58,271 nt of DNA from assembly GCA_023449275.1 (NCBI GenBank), contig JAEXJM010000058.1:1-58271 (forward strand). The letters are read 5' to 3'. The stretch comes from Pseudomonadota bacterium. Lineage in GTDB: Bacteria > Pseudomonadota > Gammaproteobacteria > Burkholderiales > Burkholderiaceae_D. Positions 18,396 through 26,959 of this stretch are shown here, piece by piece. The notes below the pieces were generated by a model. It had not been told where the DNA came from and made no database searches. It saw only the letters and a list, made by a program, of their open reading frames with translations. The translations under genes and the position numbers were made by a program. How positions within the stretch are numbered: position 1 is the stretch's first letter; the number at the start of each line of letters is the position of its first letter.

Positions 18396-19043
18396 ATGGA
18401 AAAATTTACCGTACATACCGGGTTGGTCGTGCCACTCGATCGTGTCAACGTGGACACGGATGCCATTATCCCGAAACAGTTTCTGAAATCGATCAAGAGA
18501 ACAGGTTTTGGCCCGAATCTGTTTGACGAATGGCGTTATCTGGATCACGGCGAACCGGGTATGGATAACTCCAAACGGCCTGTCAATCCGGATTTCGTCC
18601 TGAACCATGCACGTTATCAGGGCGCTTCGATTTTGCTGGCCCGCAAGAATTTCGGTTGCGGTTCGTCCCGTGAGCATGCTCCGTGGGCGTTGCAGCAATA
18701 CGGTTTCAAGGCCGTGATCGCGCCGAGCTTTGCCGATATTTTCTTCAATAACTGTTTCAAAAACGGCTTTTTGCCGATTACCCTGACGGAAGAGCAGGTC
18801 GACCGGCTGTTTACGGTCGTTGAGGCGAATCCGGGTTACAAGCTGACGGTCGATCTGGAAAAAATGGTTGTCAGAAACGATGATGCCAGCATCGCGTTCA
18901 CTTTCGCCATTGATCCGTTCCGCCAGTATTGTCTCATGAACGGTCTTGACGATATCGGCCTGACACTGCAGAAGGCCGACAGGATCAGGGAATATGAGAA
19001 ACGCCATATCGGGGAACAGCCCTGGCTGGCCAATACGATTTGA
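18396..19043 (+). CDS. leuD: 3-isopropylmalate dehydratase small subunit
   Basis: LeuD is the swivel-domain partner of LeuC. The 215 residues show the usual start (MEKFTVHTGLVVPLDRVNVD), the NVDTDAIIPKQFLKSIKRTG substrate-contact region (about 18-37) and the NFGCGSSREHAPWAL signature (about 85-99). The closing PWLANTI is typical of proteobacterial LeuD. A terminator-like hairpin lies just upstream, and 64 bp separate it from leuB. Confidence 0.97.
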   Translation: MEKFTVHTGLVVPLDRVNVDTDAIIPKQFLKSIKRTGFGPNLFDEWRYLDHGEPGMDNSKRPVNPDFVLNHARYQGASILLARKNFGCGSSREHAPWALQQYGFKAVIAPSFADIFFNNCFKNGFLPITLTEEQVDRLFTVVEANPGYKLTVDLEKMVVRNDDASIAFTFAIDPFRQYCLMNGLDDIGLTLQKADRIREYEKRHIGEQPWLANTI

Positions 19044-19107
19044 TCATTTGTAAAAACATAAAATGGTTCTTCCCTGTGCCGGTTGAACCGAAAACGAGAG
19101 GAAAGAC

Positions 19108-20175
19108 GTGAAAATTGCAATGTTGCCGGGTGACGGTATCGGCCCGGAAATTCTGAATGAAGCCGCCCGCGTATTGAATGCGCTCGATGAAAAATTTGAA
19201 ATGGAATGGGCTGATGTCGGTGGTGCAGGTTATGCCGCTCATGGTCATCCATTGCCGGAAAGCACGCTGAAACTGGCAAAAGAAGCCGACGCGATCCTGT
19301 TCGGTGCCGTTGGCGACTTCAAATACGATACACTGGAACGTTCCCTGCGTCCCGAGCAGGCGATTCTGGGCCTGCGCAAGAACCTGAAACTGTTTGCCAA
19401 CCTGCGTCCGGCTATTCTCTATCCTGAACTGGCAGGTGCTTCCACACTGAAACCCGAAGTGGTTTCCGGCCTGGATTTGCTGATTGTCCGTGAACTGACC
19501 GGCGATATTTATTTCGGACAGCCACGTGGCCATCGTGCCGCACCGGACGGCCCGTTTCAGGGCGCGCGTGAAGGCTTCGATACCATGCGGTACGCCGAAC
19601 CTGAAATCCGCCGCATCGCTCATGTCGCTTTCCAGACAGCGCAAAAACGTGGCAAACGTCTGACCTCGGTTGACAAGGCCAATGTTCTGGAAACGTCCCA
19701 GCTCTGGCGTGAAATCATGCTGGATGTGGCGAAAGAGTATCCGGATGTCAAGCTGGATCACATGTATGTGGACAATGCCGCCATGCAGCTGGTACGTGCA
19801 CCGAAAGAACTGGATGTCATCGTCACCGGCAACATGTTCGGTGACATCCTGTCCGATGCGGCGGCCATGCTGACGGGTTCGATCGGCATGCTGCCGTCCG
19901 CTTCGCTGGATGAAAACAACAAGGGCCTGTATGAACCTTCCCACGGCTCCGCTCCGGATATCGCCGGCAAGGGTATCGCCAATCCTCTGGCACAGATTCT
20001 GTCCGCTGCGATGATGTTGCGTTATTCCCTGAATATGGGTGAACAGGCTGACCGTATCGAAAAAGCCGTGAAGAAAGTGCTGGCAGATGGCCTGCGCACC
20101 GGCGATATTTACGAAGAAGGCACCAAACGTGTCGGAACGAAAGAAATGGGCGATGCCGTTGTTGCCGCTTTGTAA
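19108..20175 (+). CDS. leuB: 3-isopropylmalate dehydrogenase
   Basis: LeuB oxidatively decarboxylates 3-isopropylmalate with NAD+ and a divalent metal. The 355 residues carry LPGDGIGPEI at the start, the RELTGDIYFGQPRG region (about 131-144), Lys and Asp catalytic positions in VDKANVLETSQLWRE, the metal/substrate segment HMYVDNAAMQLV, and GNMFGDILSDAAAMLTGSIG (about 238-257). The ATG follows GAGAGGAAAGACG, a good ribosome site. Codon use and start spacing are ordinary. Confidence 0.97.
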   Translation: MKIAMLPGDGIGPEILNEAARVLNALDEKFEMEWADVGGAGYAAHGHPLPESTLKLAKEADAILFGAVGDFKYDTLERSLRPEQAILGLRKNLKLFANLRPAILYPELAGASTLKPEVVSGLDLLIVRELTGDIYFGQPRGHRAAPDGPFQGAREGFDTMRYAEPEIRRIAHVAFQTAQKRGKRLTSVDKANVLETSQLWREIMLDVAKEYPDVKLDHMYVDNAAMQLVRAPKELDVIVTGNMFGDILSDAAAMLTGSIGMLPSASLDENNKGLYEPSHGSAPDIAGKGIANPLAQILSAAMMLRYSLNMGEQADRIEKAVKKVLADGLRTGDIYEEGTKRVGTKEMGDAVVAAL

Positions 20176-20207
20176 GACGCGTTTGAATGATTGAATCGGG
20201 TGATTGA

Positions 20208-21323
20208 ATGAAACTGGTAGGATTGATTGGCTGGCGTGGAATGGTCGGTTCCGTTCTGATGCAGCGTATGCAGGAAGAAAACGATTTCGACTTGTTCGAG
20301 CCCGTTTTCTTCACCACATCGAACGTCGGAGGCAAGGCGCCTGCAATGGCGAAAAATGAAACCGTTCTGAAAGACGCTTTCAATGTCGACGAACTGAAAA
20401 AGTGCGATATCCTGATTTCCTGCCAGGGCGGCGATTACACGGCTGAGGTTTTTCCGAAGCTGCGTGCTGCCGGATGGGATGGTTACTGGATTGACGCCGC
20501 GTCCAAGTTGCGGATGAGTGGTGATGCACTGATCATCCTCGACCCGGTCAATCGCAAAGTCATTGAAAACGGTTTGTCCAAAGGTATCAGAAATTATATC
20601 GGCGGCAACTGTACCGTATCCTGCATGCTGATGGGGCTTGGTGGCCTGTTCGAGCAGGATCTGGTCGAATGGATGACCTCCATGACGTATCAGGCGGCTT
20701 CCGGGGGCGGGGCGCAGCATATGCGTGAATTGCTGACCCAGTTCGGTTCCATCCATACCGAAGTCAAACTGAATCTGGAGGACCCTGCATCCGCCATTCT
20801 GGAGATCGACCGTCAGGTGTTGGCCCGCCAGCGTTCCATGTCGGGCGATGAAACGAAACAGTTCGGTGTGCCTCTTGCCGGCAATCTGATCCCGTGGATC
20901 GATTCCGATCTGGGAAATGGCATGTCCCGTGAAGAATGGAAGGGCGGTGCGGAAACCAACAAGATTCTGGGCAGGGACGACAGCAACAAAATCGTCGTGG
21001 ATGGCCTTTGCGTCCGTATCGGTGCCATGCGTTGCCATTCACAGGCATTGACGATCAAGCTGAAAAAAGACGTTCCGCTGGATGAAATCACGGACATCCT
21101 GAAGAGTCATAATCCGTGGGCGAAAGTCGTTCCGAACACGAAGGAAGATTCAGTGAAAGACCTGACGCCTGCTGCTGTTTCCGGCAGCCTGACGATTCCG
21201 GTCGGGCGCCTGCGCAAGTTGGGTATGGGCAACGATTATCTGTCGGCTTTCACGGTCGGTGACCAGTTGTTGTGGGGGGCAGCCGAACCGTTGCGCCGTA
21301 TGCTGCGTATCATTCTTGAATGA
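20208..21323 (+). CDS. asd: Aspartate-semialdehyde dehydrogenase
   Basis: Asd reduces aspartyl phosphate to aspartate semialdehyde, the branch point to lysine/diaminopimelate, threonine and methionine. The 371 residues match the long gamma/beta-proteobacterial form. An N-terminal nucleotide fold starts LIGWRGMVGSVLMQRM (about 5-20). The active-site cysteine is in GGNCTVSCMLMGLGGLFE (about 132-149), and the catalytic histidine region is in VRIGAMRCHSQALTIKL (about 266-282). A strong terminator follows. In many related genomes fimV comes next; here a truA remnant and an efflux island follow instead. Confidence 0.97.
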   Translation: MKLVGLIGWRGMVGSVLMQRMQEENDFDLFEPVFFTTSNVGGKAPAMAKNETVLKDAFNVDELKKCDILISCQGGDYTAEVFPKLRAAGWDGYWIDAASKLRMSGDALIILDPVNRKVIENGLSKGIRNYIGGNCTVSCMLMGLGGLFEQDLVEWMTSMTYQAASGGGAQHMRELLTQFGSIHTEVKLNLEDPASAILEIDRQVLARQRSMSGDETKQFGVPLAGNLIPWIDSDLGNGMSREEWKGGAETNKILGRDDSNKIVVDGLCVRIGAMRCHSQALTIKLKKDVPLDEITDILKSHNPWAKVVPNTKEDSVKDLTPAAVSGSLTIPVGRLRKLGMGNDYLSAFTVGDQLLWGAAEPLRRMLRIILE

Positions 21324-21335
21324 GTTCTGTCCATG

Positions 21336-21370
21336 ACGGGGCGGCTGTCATACCGCTCCGTTTTTCTTTT
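21336..21370 (+). terminator. Rho-independent terminator of asd
   Basis: A 9-bp stem ACGGGGCGG (21336-21344) / CCGCTCCGT (21353-21361), with one G-U pair and the loop CTGTCATA, is followed by TTTTTCTTTT. This is a classic intrinsic terminator 12 bp after the asd stop. Confidence 0.88.
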
Positions 21371-21394
21371 CCCATTACCTGTTTACAACCGATA

Positions 21395-21635
21395 CCGCCG
21401 AATAGAGGGTATTGAATGTGACGAAACGATTTACAGGCTTATCCGGATCCGATTTTCAATGGCATGTTCAGGCATCAACGCGGATGTTAAAGCAGGTAAG
21501 CAGGTCGTGCATCTCGATATGGGCTGGATCATCTGCCAGTTTCACGAATATGGATTCAGTGTCTGTTTATTTTTCGATTGCAAAACGATAGGTTTGTGAG
21601 ATGACTGCAGGACCAGACAGTTTTTATCATGTGTC
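21395..21635 (+). pseudogene. truA: Decayed truA fragment
   Basis: Conceptual translation and direct base comparison show that this stretch is a degraded copy of tRNA pseudouridine synthase A, whose intact gene lies at 26960. Bases 21407-21423 match 26992-27008 at 15 of 17 positions (GIE-D near the N-terminus). About 60 bases are then missing. The stretch 21501-21519 is identical over 19 bases to 27152-27170 (QVVHLD), and similarity continues with a one-base deletion near 21523 to about 21635. The segment matching the catalytic CAGRTDAGVHA motif has diverged, and the catalytic aspartate is not preserved at its place. It cannot encode a working enzyme. It lies just after the asd terminator and ends about 40 bp before the convergent efflux gene. 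Confidence 0.82.
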
Positions 21636-21678
21636 GTACTCATTTATTTTCCCAAGCCCAACTAAGTGTGCCTGAATA

Positions 21679-23223
21679 TTACCGTTTTACTGTGTTTGGA
21701 CCGAGCCAGATGGCAAAAGCAGCGATGACGAATACGATACTGCAATATAGCATGACGTCATTCGTTGCCAGCATAATGCTCTGGTTTGTCGTAAGCTGGT
21801 CAATGATGCCACGTGCAACCTCGGTATCGAGGCCGGATTCTGTCAATTTGCGGAAATAGGTTCCGGATGAATCGATTAATACAGAAAGTTGTTCATGCTT
21901 GTAGTTTGTCTGATTTTCCCATACCGTATTGACAATTGATGTAGCGAATGCGCCTGAAAGTGTTCTCAGGAAATTCATAAGACCCGATGCCGAATCCATT
22001 TCTCGCGGTTCCACACTCGTCATTGCTTGTGCTGTAATTGGTACGAAGAAAAAGGGCATGCCAAATCCCATTACCAGCAAAGGAATGGCAATCGTCCAGA
22101 AATCCGTGTCTGTATTCAGAAAGCTGCGGATAAACGTGATCAATCCCATCCATATGGCCCCACAAAATATCAGGCGTCTGCCATCGATTTTCATCGAAAG
22201 GGATGCAGCGATAGGAACTACTGTCAAGGCAGCTACCGCACTCCATGATGTCGCTAGCCCTGCCCAGGTAGCCGTATATGCCATATTTGTTTGTAACCAC
22301 AACGGCGTGAGGACATTAATACCGAAGAATGCACCGAATACAAGTGAAAGTGTTAGTACACTTGCTGAAAAACCGCGATGCCGGAATATGGTCAGATCGA
22401 CAACAGGATCATGTTGTGTTATTTCCCAAATCATAAAAGCGGCAAATCCAATGACTGCCACAATTGCCAGAGTGACAATATAGTTTGAAGCGAACCAGTC
22501 CTTGTCCTTGCCTTCGTCCAGCATGAGTTGCAATGCACCGACCCAGGTGATCAGCAGAAATAGGCCAACTTTGTCGATGGGGCGTTTCTCCAAATCTTCT
22601 TTTTGATTGCGGAACATAATGAAGAGAATACTGCCACAGATAGCTGTAATCGGTACATTGATGAAAAAGATCCATGGCCAGTAATATTCATCGCACAACC
22701 AGCCACCTAGAATCGGACCAACAACCGGGGCCACCAGTATTGTTATTGACCACATACCGTTGGCAAGAGCCATTTTGTCTTTCGGAAATGCGCGCAGTAA
22801 CAGTGTCAATGAAAGCGGTAATAACGGGCCGCCCGAAAGGCCTTGTAATACACGGGCGAAAATCAGAAATCCAAGCGAATTTGACAGGCCGCACAGAGCC
22901 GAACAGATTCCGAACGAAACCATGGCATAGGAGAAAACCCGGGTTGTACCGAAGCGTTTCGCCAGCCATCCGGTCAGCGGTACGGTAATGGCTTCGGCGA
23001 CGGCATAAGATGTGATAACCCAAGTTCCTTGGCTGTTACTGGCACCCAGTGCACCGGCGATGTGTGCCACCGACACATTTGCAATCGTCGTATCAAGTAC
23101 GGCTATAAAGTTACCTGCCGTTAGAACAAGAGCCGCAATGAAAAGCATCGGTCCACGCAACGCAGTATTGGATTCTTTGTTCATCGTGTTGTCTCGGATT
23201 TGTTTATTGAGTACGGTTTCCAC
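21679..23223 (-). CDS. EmrB-like drug:H+ antiporter (DHA2, 14 helices)
   Basis: This is an inner-membrane major facilitator pump of the DHA2 family, 514 residues with about 14 hydrophobic segments. It closely follows EmrB in its first half: AVLDTTIANVSVAHIAGALG, then SQGTWVITSYAVAEAITVPL and TGWLAKRFGTTRVF, the loop motif RVLQGLSGGPLLPLS, and WSITILVAPVVGPILGG (the antiporter motif C area). It should take drugs from the cytoplasm or membrane and pass them to the adaptor encoded next to it. The start is GTG at 23223, 11 bp after the emrA-like stop; an ATG at 23184 is the alternative. Base composition looks more AT-rich than the neighbouring core genes. Confidence 0.9.
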   Translation of the reverse strand: METVLNKQIRDNTMNKESNTALRGPMLFIAALVLTAGNFIAVLDTTIANVSVAHIAGALGASNSQGTWVITSYAVAEAITVPLTGWLAKRFGTTRVFSYAMVSFGICSALCGLSNSLGFLIFARVLQGLSGGPLLPLSLTLLLRAFPKDKMALANGMWSITILVAPVVGPILGGWLCDEYYWPWIFFINVPITAICGSILFIMFRNQKEDLEKRPIDKVGLFLLITWVGALQLMLDEGKDKDWFASNYIVTLAIVAVIGFAAFMIWEITQHDPVVDLTIFRHRGFSASVLTLSLVFGAFFGINVLTPLWLQTNMAYTATWAGLATSWSAVAALTVVPIAASLSMKIDGRRLIFCGAIWMGLITFIRSFLNTDTDFWTIAIPLLVMGFGMPFFFVPITAQAMTSVEPREMDSASGLMNFLRTLSGAFATSIVNTVWENQTNYKHEQLSVLIDSSGTYFRKLTESGLDTEVARGIIDQLTTNQSIMLATNDVMLYCSIVFVIAAFAIWLGPNTVKR

Positions 23224-23234
23224 AATATGGCGTT

Positions 23235-24197
23235 TTATTGTCCGCTGGTAGTATCTATTGTGACTGTCATTGAAAGACCGACTTGCAGTGGTTTGGTTTT
23301 CAGTTCTTCGGAGTCAAGCCTGATACGGACAGGAAGACGTTGGACGACCTTGATCCAGTTACCTGTTGCATTTTGTGCTGGTATCAGGGCAAAAGCCGAA
23401 CCGGTACCACCGGAAAATCCATCGACAATGCCGTGATAAACCACAGAAGAACCGTGAATATCCGAAACGACTTCAGCATGCTGACCCGGAGAGACATTTT
23501 TCAACTGGCCTTCTTTGAAATTGGCATCGACGTGAATGTCCTGAATTGGGACAACCGCCAGTAATGGAACGCTAGCCTGAACTTTCTGGCCAGTCTGGAC
23601 ATTTCGCTTTGAAACTACACCGTCGACTGGCGCACGCAGGATCGTACGCGAAAGATCGACGCTTGCTTGTTCCGCACGGGCTTTTGCTTGTGCAATTGAC
23701 GCTTTTGCCTCATCGATTCTCGCTCTCGCCGATTCATAAGCATTTTCTGCCGCCGTTAGTTCGTCACCTGAAACGGAGCCGGAACTGATCAGTGCTTTTC
23801 TCCTTTGCAGATCAATTACCGCTTTTTTCAGATCTGCGCGGGCACCAGCTAGTTGGGCACGTGCATGTTTTTCATCTGCTGTTGCTTGGTTCAATGCCAG
23901 TCGTGCATCGATCTCGTCAATAATGACCAAAATATCGCCTTTTTTCACTTTTTGCGTGTCGACGACATTGACTTTTTGGACTGTACCTGAAATGGAAGAC
24001 GTTATCTGTGCTACTTCTGTTGCTGTGTATGCATTATCTGTTGAGACGAATCGTGAGGCATAGAAATACCAATAGACTCCAAAACATACCGCGAAGGCGA
24101 TTATGACGAGAAAGAGTCCGGTAAAAAGCCGTTTTCGTCTTGTGTAGATTTTTTTGTAATCTTTTTCATGAGATATCGTATCGGTTTTACTGCTCAT
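23235..24197 (-). CDS. EmrA/HlyD-type periplasmic adaptor
   Basis: This is the membrane-fusion protein of the tripartite pump, 320 residues. After a charged N-terminus it has one membrane anchor (about 25-47, LFLVIIAFAVCFGVYWYFYA). It then shows a biotinyl-lipoyl half motif (ISGTVQKVNVVDTQKVKKGD, about 70-89), a coiled-coil hairpin rich in Ala, Lys and Glu (about 95-175), and the second lipoyl half (RAPVDGVVSKRNVQTGQKVQ). It lies between the outer-membrane factor and the EmrB-like pump on the same strand, with short gaps, so one transcript is likely. Confidence 0.92.
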   Translation of the reverse strand: MSSKTDTISHEKDYKKIYTRRKRLFTGLFLVIIAFAVCFGVYWYFYASRFVSTDNAYTATEVAQITSSISGTVQKVNVVDTQKVKKGDILVIIDEIDARLALNQATADEKHARAQLAGARADLKKAVIDLQRRKALISSGSVSGDELTAAENAYESARARIDEAKASIAQAKARAEQASVDLSRTILRAPVDGVVSKRNVQTGQKVQASVPLLAVVPIQDIHVDANFKEGQLKNVSPGQHAEVVSDIHGSSVVYHGIVDGFSGGTGSAFALIPAQNATGNWIKVVQRLPVRIRLDSEELKTKPLQVGLSMTVTIDTTSGQ

Positions 24198-24236
24198 TTG
24201 AATGTATTCCTTGTCAATCCGGTCAATTTTAGAGGG

Positions 24237-25718
24237 TCAATTTTCGGTTGCAGCATAGCTGATGTTTGATGAGACTGGCATCTTATATCCGCCGCCAAGT
24301 GCTTTTATCAGCGCAATGTCTAGTATGAAAATCTGCGATTGCAGATCGCTTTGTGTTTTAAGCGTATTCAAAAGGTTTTCTTCTGCAACCAGAACGTCGA
24401 GATAGTTGGCAAGGCCACCCTGATAGCGGTTTCGGATCAGATGATGTGCTTCATGTGCCGATTTAACGGCTGTTCCGATTTTTTCCAGTTGTTGCGCGAG
24501 CATTTTCTGACTTAATACGGCGTCACTCACTTCCTGTAATGCCGTTGTAACGGTCTGGTTATAAATGCCGATCGCTTCATCATGTTTGGCACGGGCGCTT
24601 TCCAGTTGGGCACTCAGTCTGCCTCCTGTGAAAATCGGTAGCGAAATGGCAGGGCCGACACCTCCGAAGTCGGAACCGGATTTGAACACTTTATCCAGTC
24701 CCATGGACTGGTATCCGATAAAAGCCGCCAAATTGATATTCGGATAAAATTCCGCTTTCTGTTTCTCGATCGAGCGGGTCGTCGATTCCACGCGCAATCG
24801 GGCAGCCACAATATCAGGCCGTCGTCCGAGTAGGTCCAGCTGCAATTCGGGCGGTAACGCAATTGAGACAGCCAAATTCAGTTTTGGCGCTTTGATTTCC
24901 AGACCACAATCAGGACCAGCCCCTATCAATGCTGCCAGTTTGTTACGCTGCAAGCCGATCTGTTTATCCAGCGATAGTAGCTCTTCTTCAGTACCTGCCA
25001 AGAGGACTTTTGCCTGTTTAATGCTCGCTTGTGTTTCCAGTCCGAAATCGTAACGTTTCTCAAGCAGTTCTAGGTTCTTCTTGCGGACATTGGTAATGGA
25101 AAAAACAGTATTTCGTGAAGCGTGTAAGCGGGCAAGCTCACCGTATTCGGATGCAACGGAAGTGGCAAGTATCAGATGGGCTTGTGCCATATCCGCTGTA
25201 GCAGCTTCCTGTTCTGAGGTAGCAGCCATCAGGGCTGCACGATTCTTGCCCCAAAAATCTAGTTCCCAGTTGAAATTCAATGCAAGAGAGCCATACCCAT
25301 GTGTCCCATTCGGCGTCATATAAGCAGGCATATTATAGTTATAGCTTAGTTTTTGCGTCGTGCCAGAGGCATCCATGCTGACTTGGGGCTTCAGTCCAGA
25401 ATCAACGAATTGTGTGATGGACGTGGCATAACGGAGCCGAGCAGCGGCAATTGTCATGGATGGCGCGTGATGCAATGCTTTTTCAATCAGCTTATCTAGC
25501 TGGGGATCGTGGTAATTATTCCACCATTTTTCTGCAGGCCAGTTTCGTTTTGGCGCTGAGAATGACCGACTGGTTTTGTAATGGTTGAGTGGTTTCATAT
25601 CAGGGGATTTGCTGTTGGAGGGAATCGGAGCACAACCACTCAGTAATGTGACATTTCCAGCCAAAAACAGGTTGAAAATCAATATACTTAATCTGTGTGT
25701 ATAAATACAATTAAACAT
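24237..25718 (-). CDS. NodT/OprM-type outer-membrane efflux lipoprotein
   Basis: This TolC-like channel of 493 residues has a lipoprotein signal ending in LLSGC (cysteine at about 29). The mature part has the two repeated OEP domains, with long helical stretches (AAARLRYATSITQFVDSGLKPQV, about 92-114, in the first) and the LDLLGRRPDIVAARLRVEST signature of the NodT family (about 293-312). It would be the outer-membrane exit for the EmrAB-like pump. It is the first gene of the minus-strand operon. Its ATG is 13 bp from the palindromic operator, and no good ribosome site is visible. Confidence 0.9.
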   Translation of the reverse strand: MFNCIYTHRLSILIFNLFLAGNVTLLSGCAPIPSNSKSPDMKPLNHYKTSRSFSAPKRNWPAEKWWNNYHDPQLDKLIEKALHHAPSMTIAAARLRYATSITQFVDSGLKPQVSMDASGTTQKLSYNYNMPAYMTPNGTHGYGSLALNFNWELDFWGKNRAALMAATSEQEAATADMAQAHLILATSVASEYGELARLHASRNTVFSITNVRKKNLELLEKRYDFGLETQASIKQAKVLLAGTEEELLSLDKQIGLQRNKLAALIGAGPDCGLEIKAPKLNLAVSIALPPELQLDLLGRRPDIVAARLRVESTTRSIEKQKAEFYPNINLAAFIGYQSMGLDKVFKSGSDFGGVGPAISLPIFTGGRLSAQLESARAKHDEAIGIYNQTVTTALQEVSDAVLSQKMLAQQLEKIGTAVKSAHEAHHLIRNRYQGGLANYLDVLVAEENLLNTLKTQSDLQSQIFILDIALIKALGGGYKMPVSSNISYAATEN

Positions 25719-25730
25719 CGTTATAAGTTT

Positions 25731-25761
25731 ATAATTAAACCGTACTGTACAGTTTAATTAT
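25731..25761. promoter_or_regulatory. 31-bp palindromic operator, probable TetR binding site
   Basis: The sequence is a near-perfect palindrome centred on 25746. The left arm is ATAATTAAACCGTAC and the right arm GTACAGTTTAATTAT; 14 of 15 positions pair, with one mismatch pair (C against A). It sits in the 93-bp divergent gap, 13 bp before the outer-membrane factor start and 51 bp before the tetR start. It also contains AT-rich promoter-like sequence. A further AATTAAAC half-site is at 25709-25716. Binding by the adjacent regulator is inferred. Confidence 0.8.
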
Positions 25762-25811
25762 AAAAGGGTTTGTTGTGTGTGGTCAATACATGTACAAGAC
25801 GGTATTAAAAA

Positions 25812-26486
25812 ATGAGAAAAAAAACAGAAATCAAACGGAATGCCATTTTGAAAGTGGCACATGAAGTCTTTTGTGAAATGGGATATGAAAGAGCTTCGAT
25901 GAACGAGATTGCTGTACGACTGGGTGGGTCGAAAGCGACGTTGTATGGTTATTTCCCTTCGAAGAAACTCCTTTTTCAGGAGATAATAAGCATTGCGGCA
26001 AATGGAAAGAGCGATAAGATAGGAAGTTATCTGGATCAGTCTATATCCGTAATTCCGGAAGATTATCGACGTCGGGTAGAAGAAGTTTTTGCCGAGATGG
26101 AAAATTCACCGTTGAACATTGCCGTTATCCTGAAAAATTTTGGGGAAAAATTCATGTGGATGATTTGTTCGCCGGAATTTCAGGAACTGTATCGTCTGGC
26201 TATTGCAGAATCCGGACGTTCGAAAACAGGCAGCCTGTTTTATGAAATGGGTCCGCTGAACGGACTGAAACGTATTGCCGTTTTTCTTGAAAACATGATG
26301 GAATGCGGGCAATTGCGTAAGGCAAACGCTGAAATCGCAGCGGCCCAATTTTTTGCACTTTTGAAATCGGAGATGTTTGAACCGTCACTGTTTTGCTATG
26401 GCAAATCATTTGATATAGATTCTTTTCGTCAAAAAATCAGCATTGCCGTTGACGCTTTTCTCATGATTTACAAACCGAAAAAATAA
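25812..26486 (+). CDS. TetR-family transcriptional regulator of the efflux operon
   Basis: The 224-residue protein starts with a basic stretch and a TetR helix-turn-helix (about 9-55; MNEIAVRLGGSKATLYGYFP is the recognition part, with the usual Y-x-Y/H-F-x-x-K-x-x-L continuation). The rest is an alpha-helical ligand and dimer domain resembling the AefR-like C-terminal type. It is divergent from the efflux operon and shares the 31-bp palindrome with it, so it most likely represses both itself and the pump until a toxic ligand binds. No strong ribosome site precedes the ATG (AT-rich GGTATTAAAAA). Confidence 0.9.
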   Translation: MRKKTEIKRNAILKVAHEVFCEMGYERASMNEIAVRLGGSKATLYGYFPSKKLLFQEIISIAANGKSDKIGSYLDQSISVIPEDYRRRVEEVFAEMENSPLNIAVILKNFGEKFMWMICSPEFQELYRLAIAESGRSKTGSLFYEMGPLNGLKRIAVFLENMMECGQLRKANAEIAAAQFFALLKSEMFEPSLFCYGKSFDIDSFRQKISIAVDAFLMIYKPKK

Positions 26487-26540
26487 TGGTTCGCTTTACC
26501 TGTATTCCGTTATTCTCGAAATTGGCAGTATATTTTCCGT

Positions 26541-26958
26541 ATGGTTGGGAAATTTGAACCATATGAGGGCAAGAATGAGGATTATGCTTGCTTTCTGAAT
26601 CCGACGACAAGGACGAACAGTTTGGCTAAATATGAGATGTATCGGGTATCCACCCGGTTTTTATTCCGTACAAATTGACAGGAAAATGGTATCAGTGGCC
26701 ATCAGAGCTGGAAAATTCGGATGACATTCTGGTATAGGACACGATTGATCAAACACATTCAATTATCACTATCGGTCTGTAAATGACAGCAAGACCATAT
26801 TTTTTCCGGGTGTTGAATTTCCGATAAATTGCGATGTTTTTTCATTACGAGGAAAGATTCATGTTTACGCGACATCCGGACAGGAATATCTGTTTTCCGG
26901 TGAGATGTTTTTCCATTTTCGAATATCGTTTAGGCAGGTTAAAATAAAGAAACGGTGA
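26541..26958 (+). pseudogene. Degenerate coding remnant, family unknown
   Basis: Protein-like sequence runs toward truA in three successive frames. First comes MVGKFEPYEGKNEDYACFLN with continuation to about 26660. Then, after a one-base shift, IPYKLTGKWYQWPSELENSD from 26663, which meets an in-frame TAG at 26735-26737. After another shift, KTIFFPGVEFPINCDVFSLR from 26791 continues to a TGA at 26956-26958. The last stop is one base before the truA ATG. The order, composition and repeated -1 shifts suggest one broken gene of about 140 codons. I do not recognise its family. It could instead be chance open frames in AT-rich spacer. Confidence 0.45.
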
Positions 26959-26959
26959 A

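Noticed and set aside
21501..21519. The 19-base match to truA considered as a DNA uptake or recombination site
   Set aside because: It occurs only twice in what I could see, and the flanks also align to truA in order, so shared ancestry explains it.
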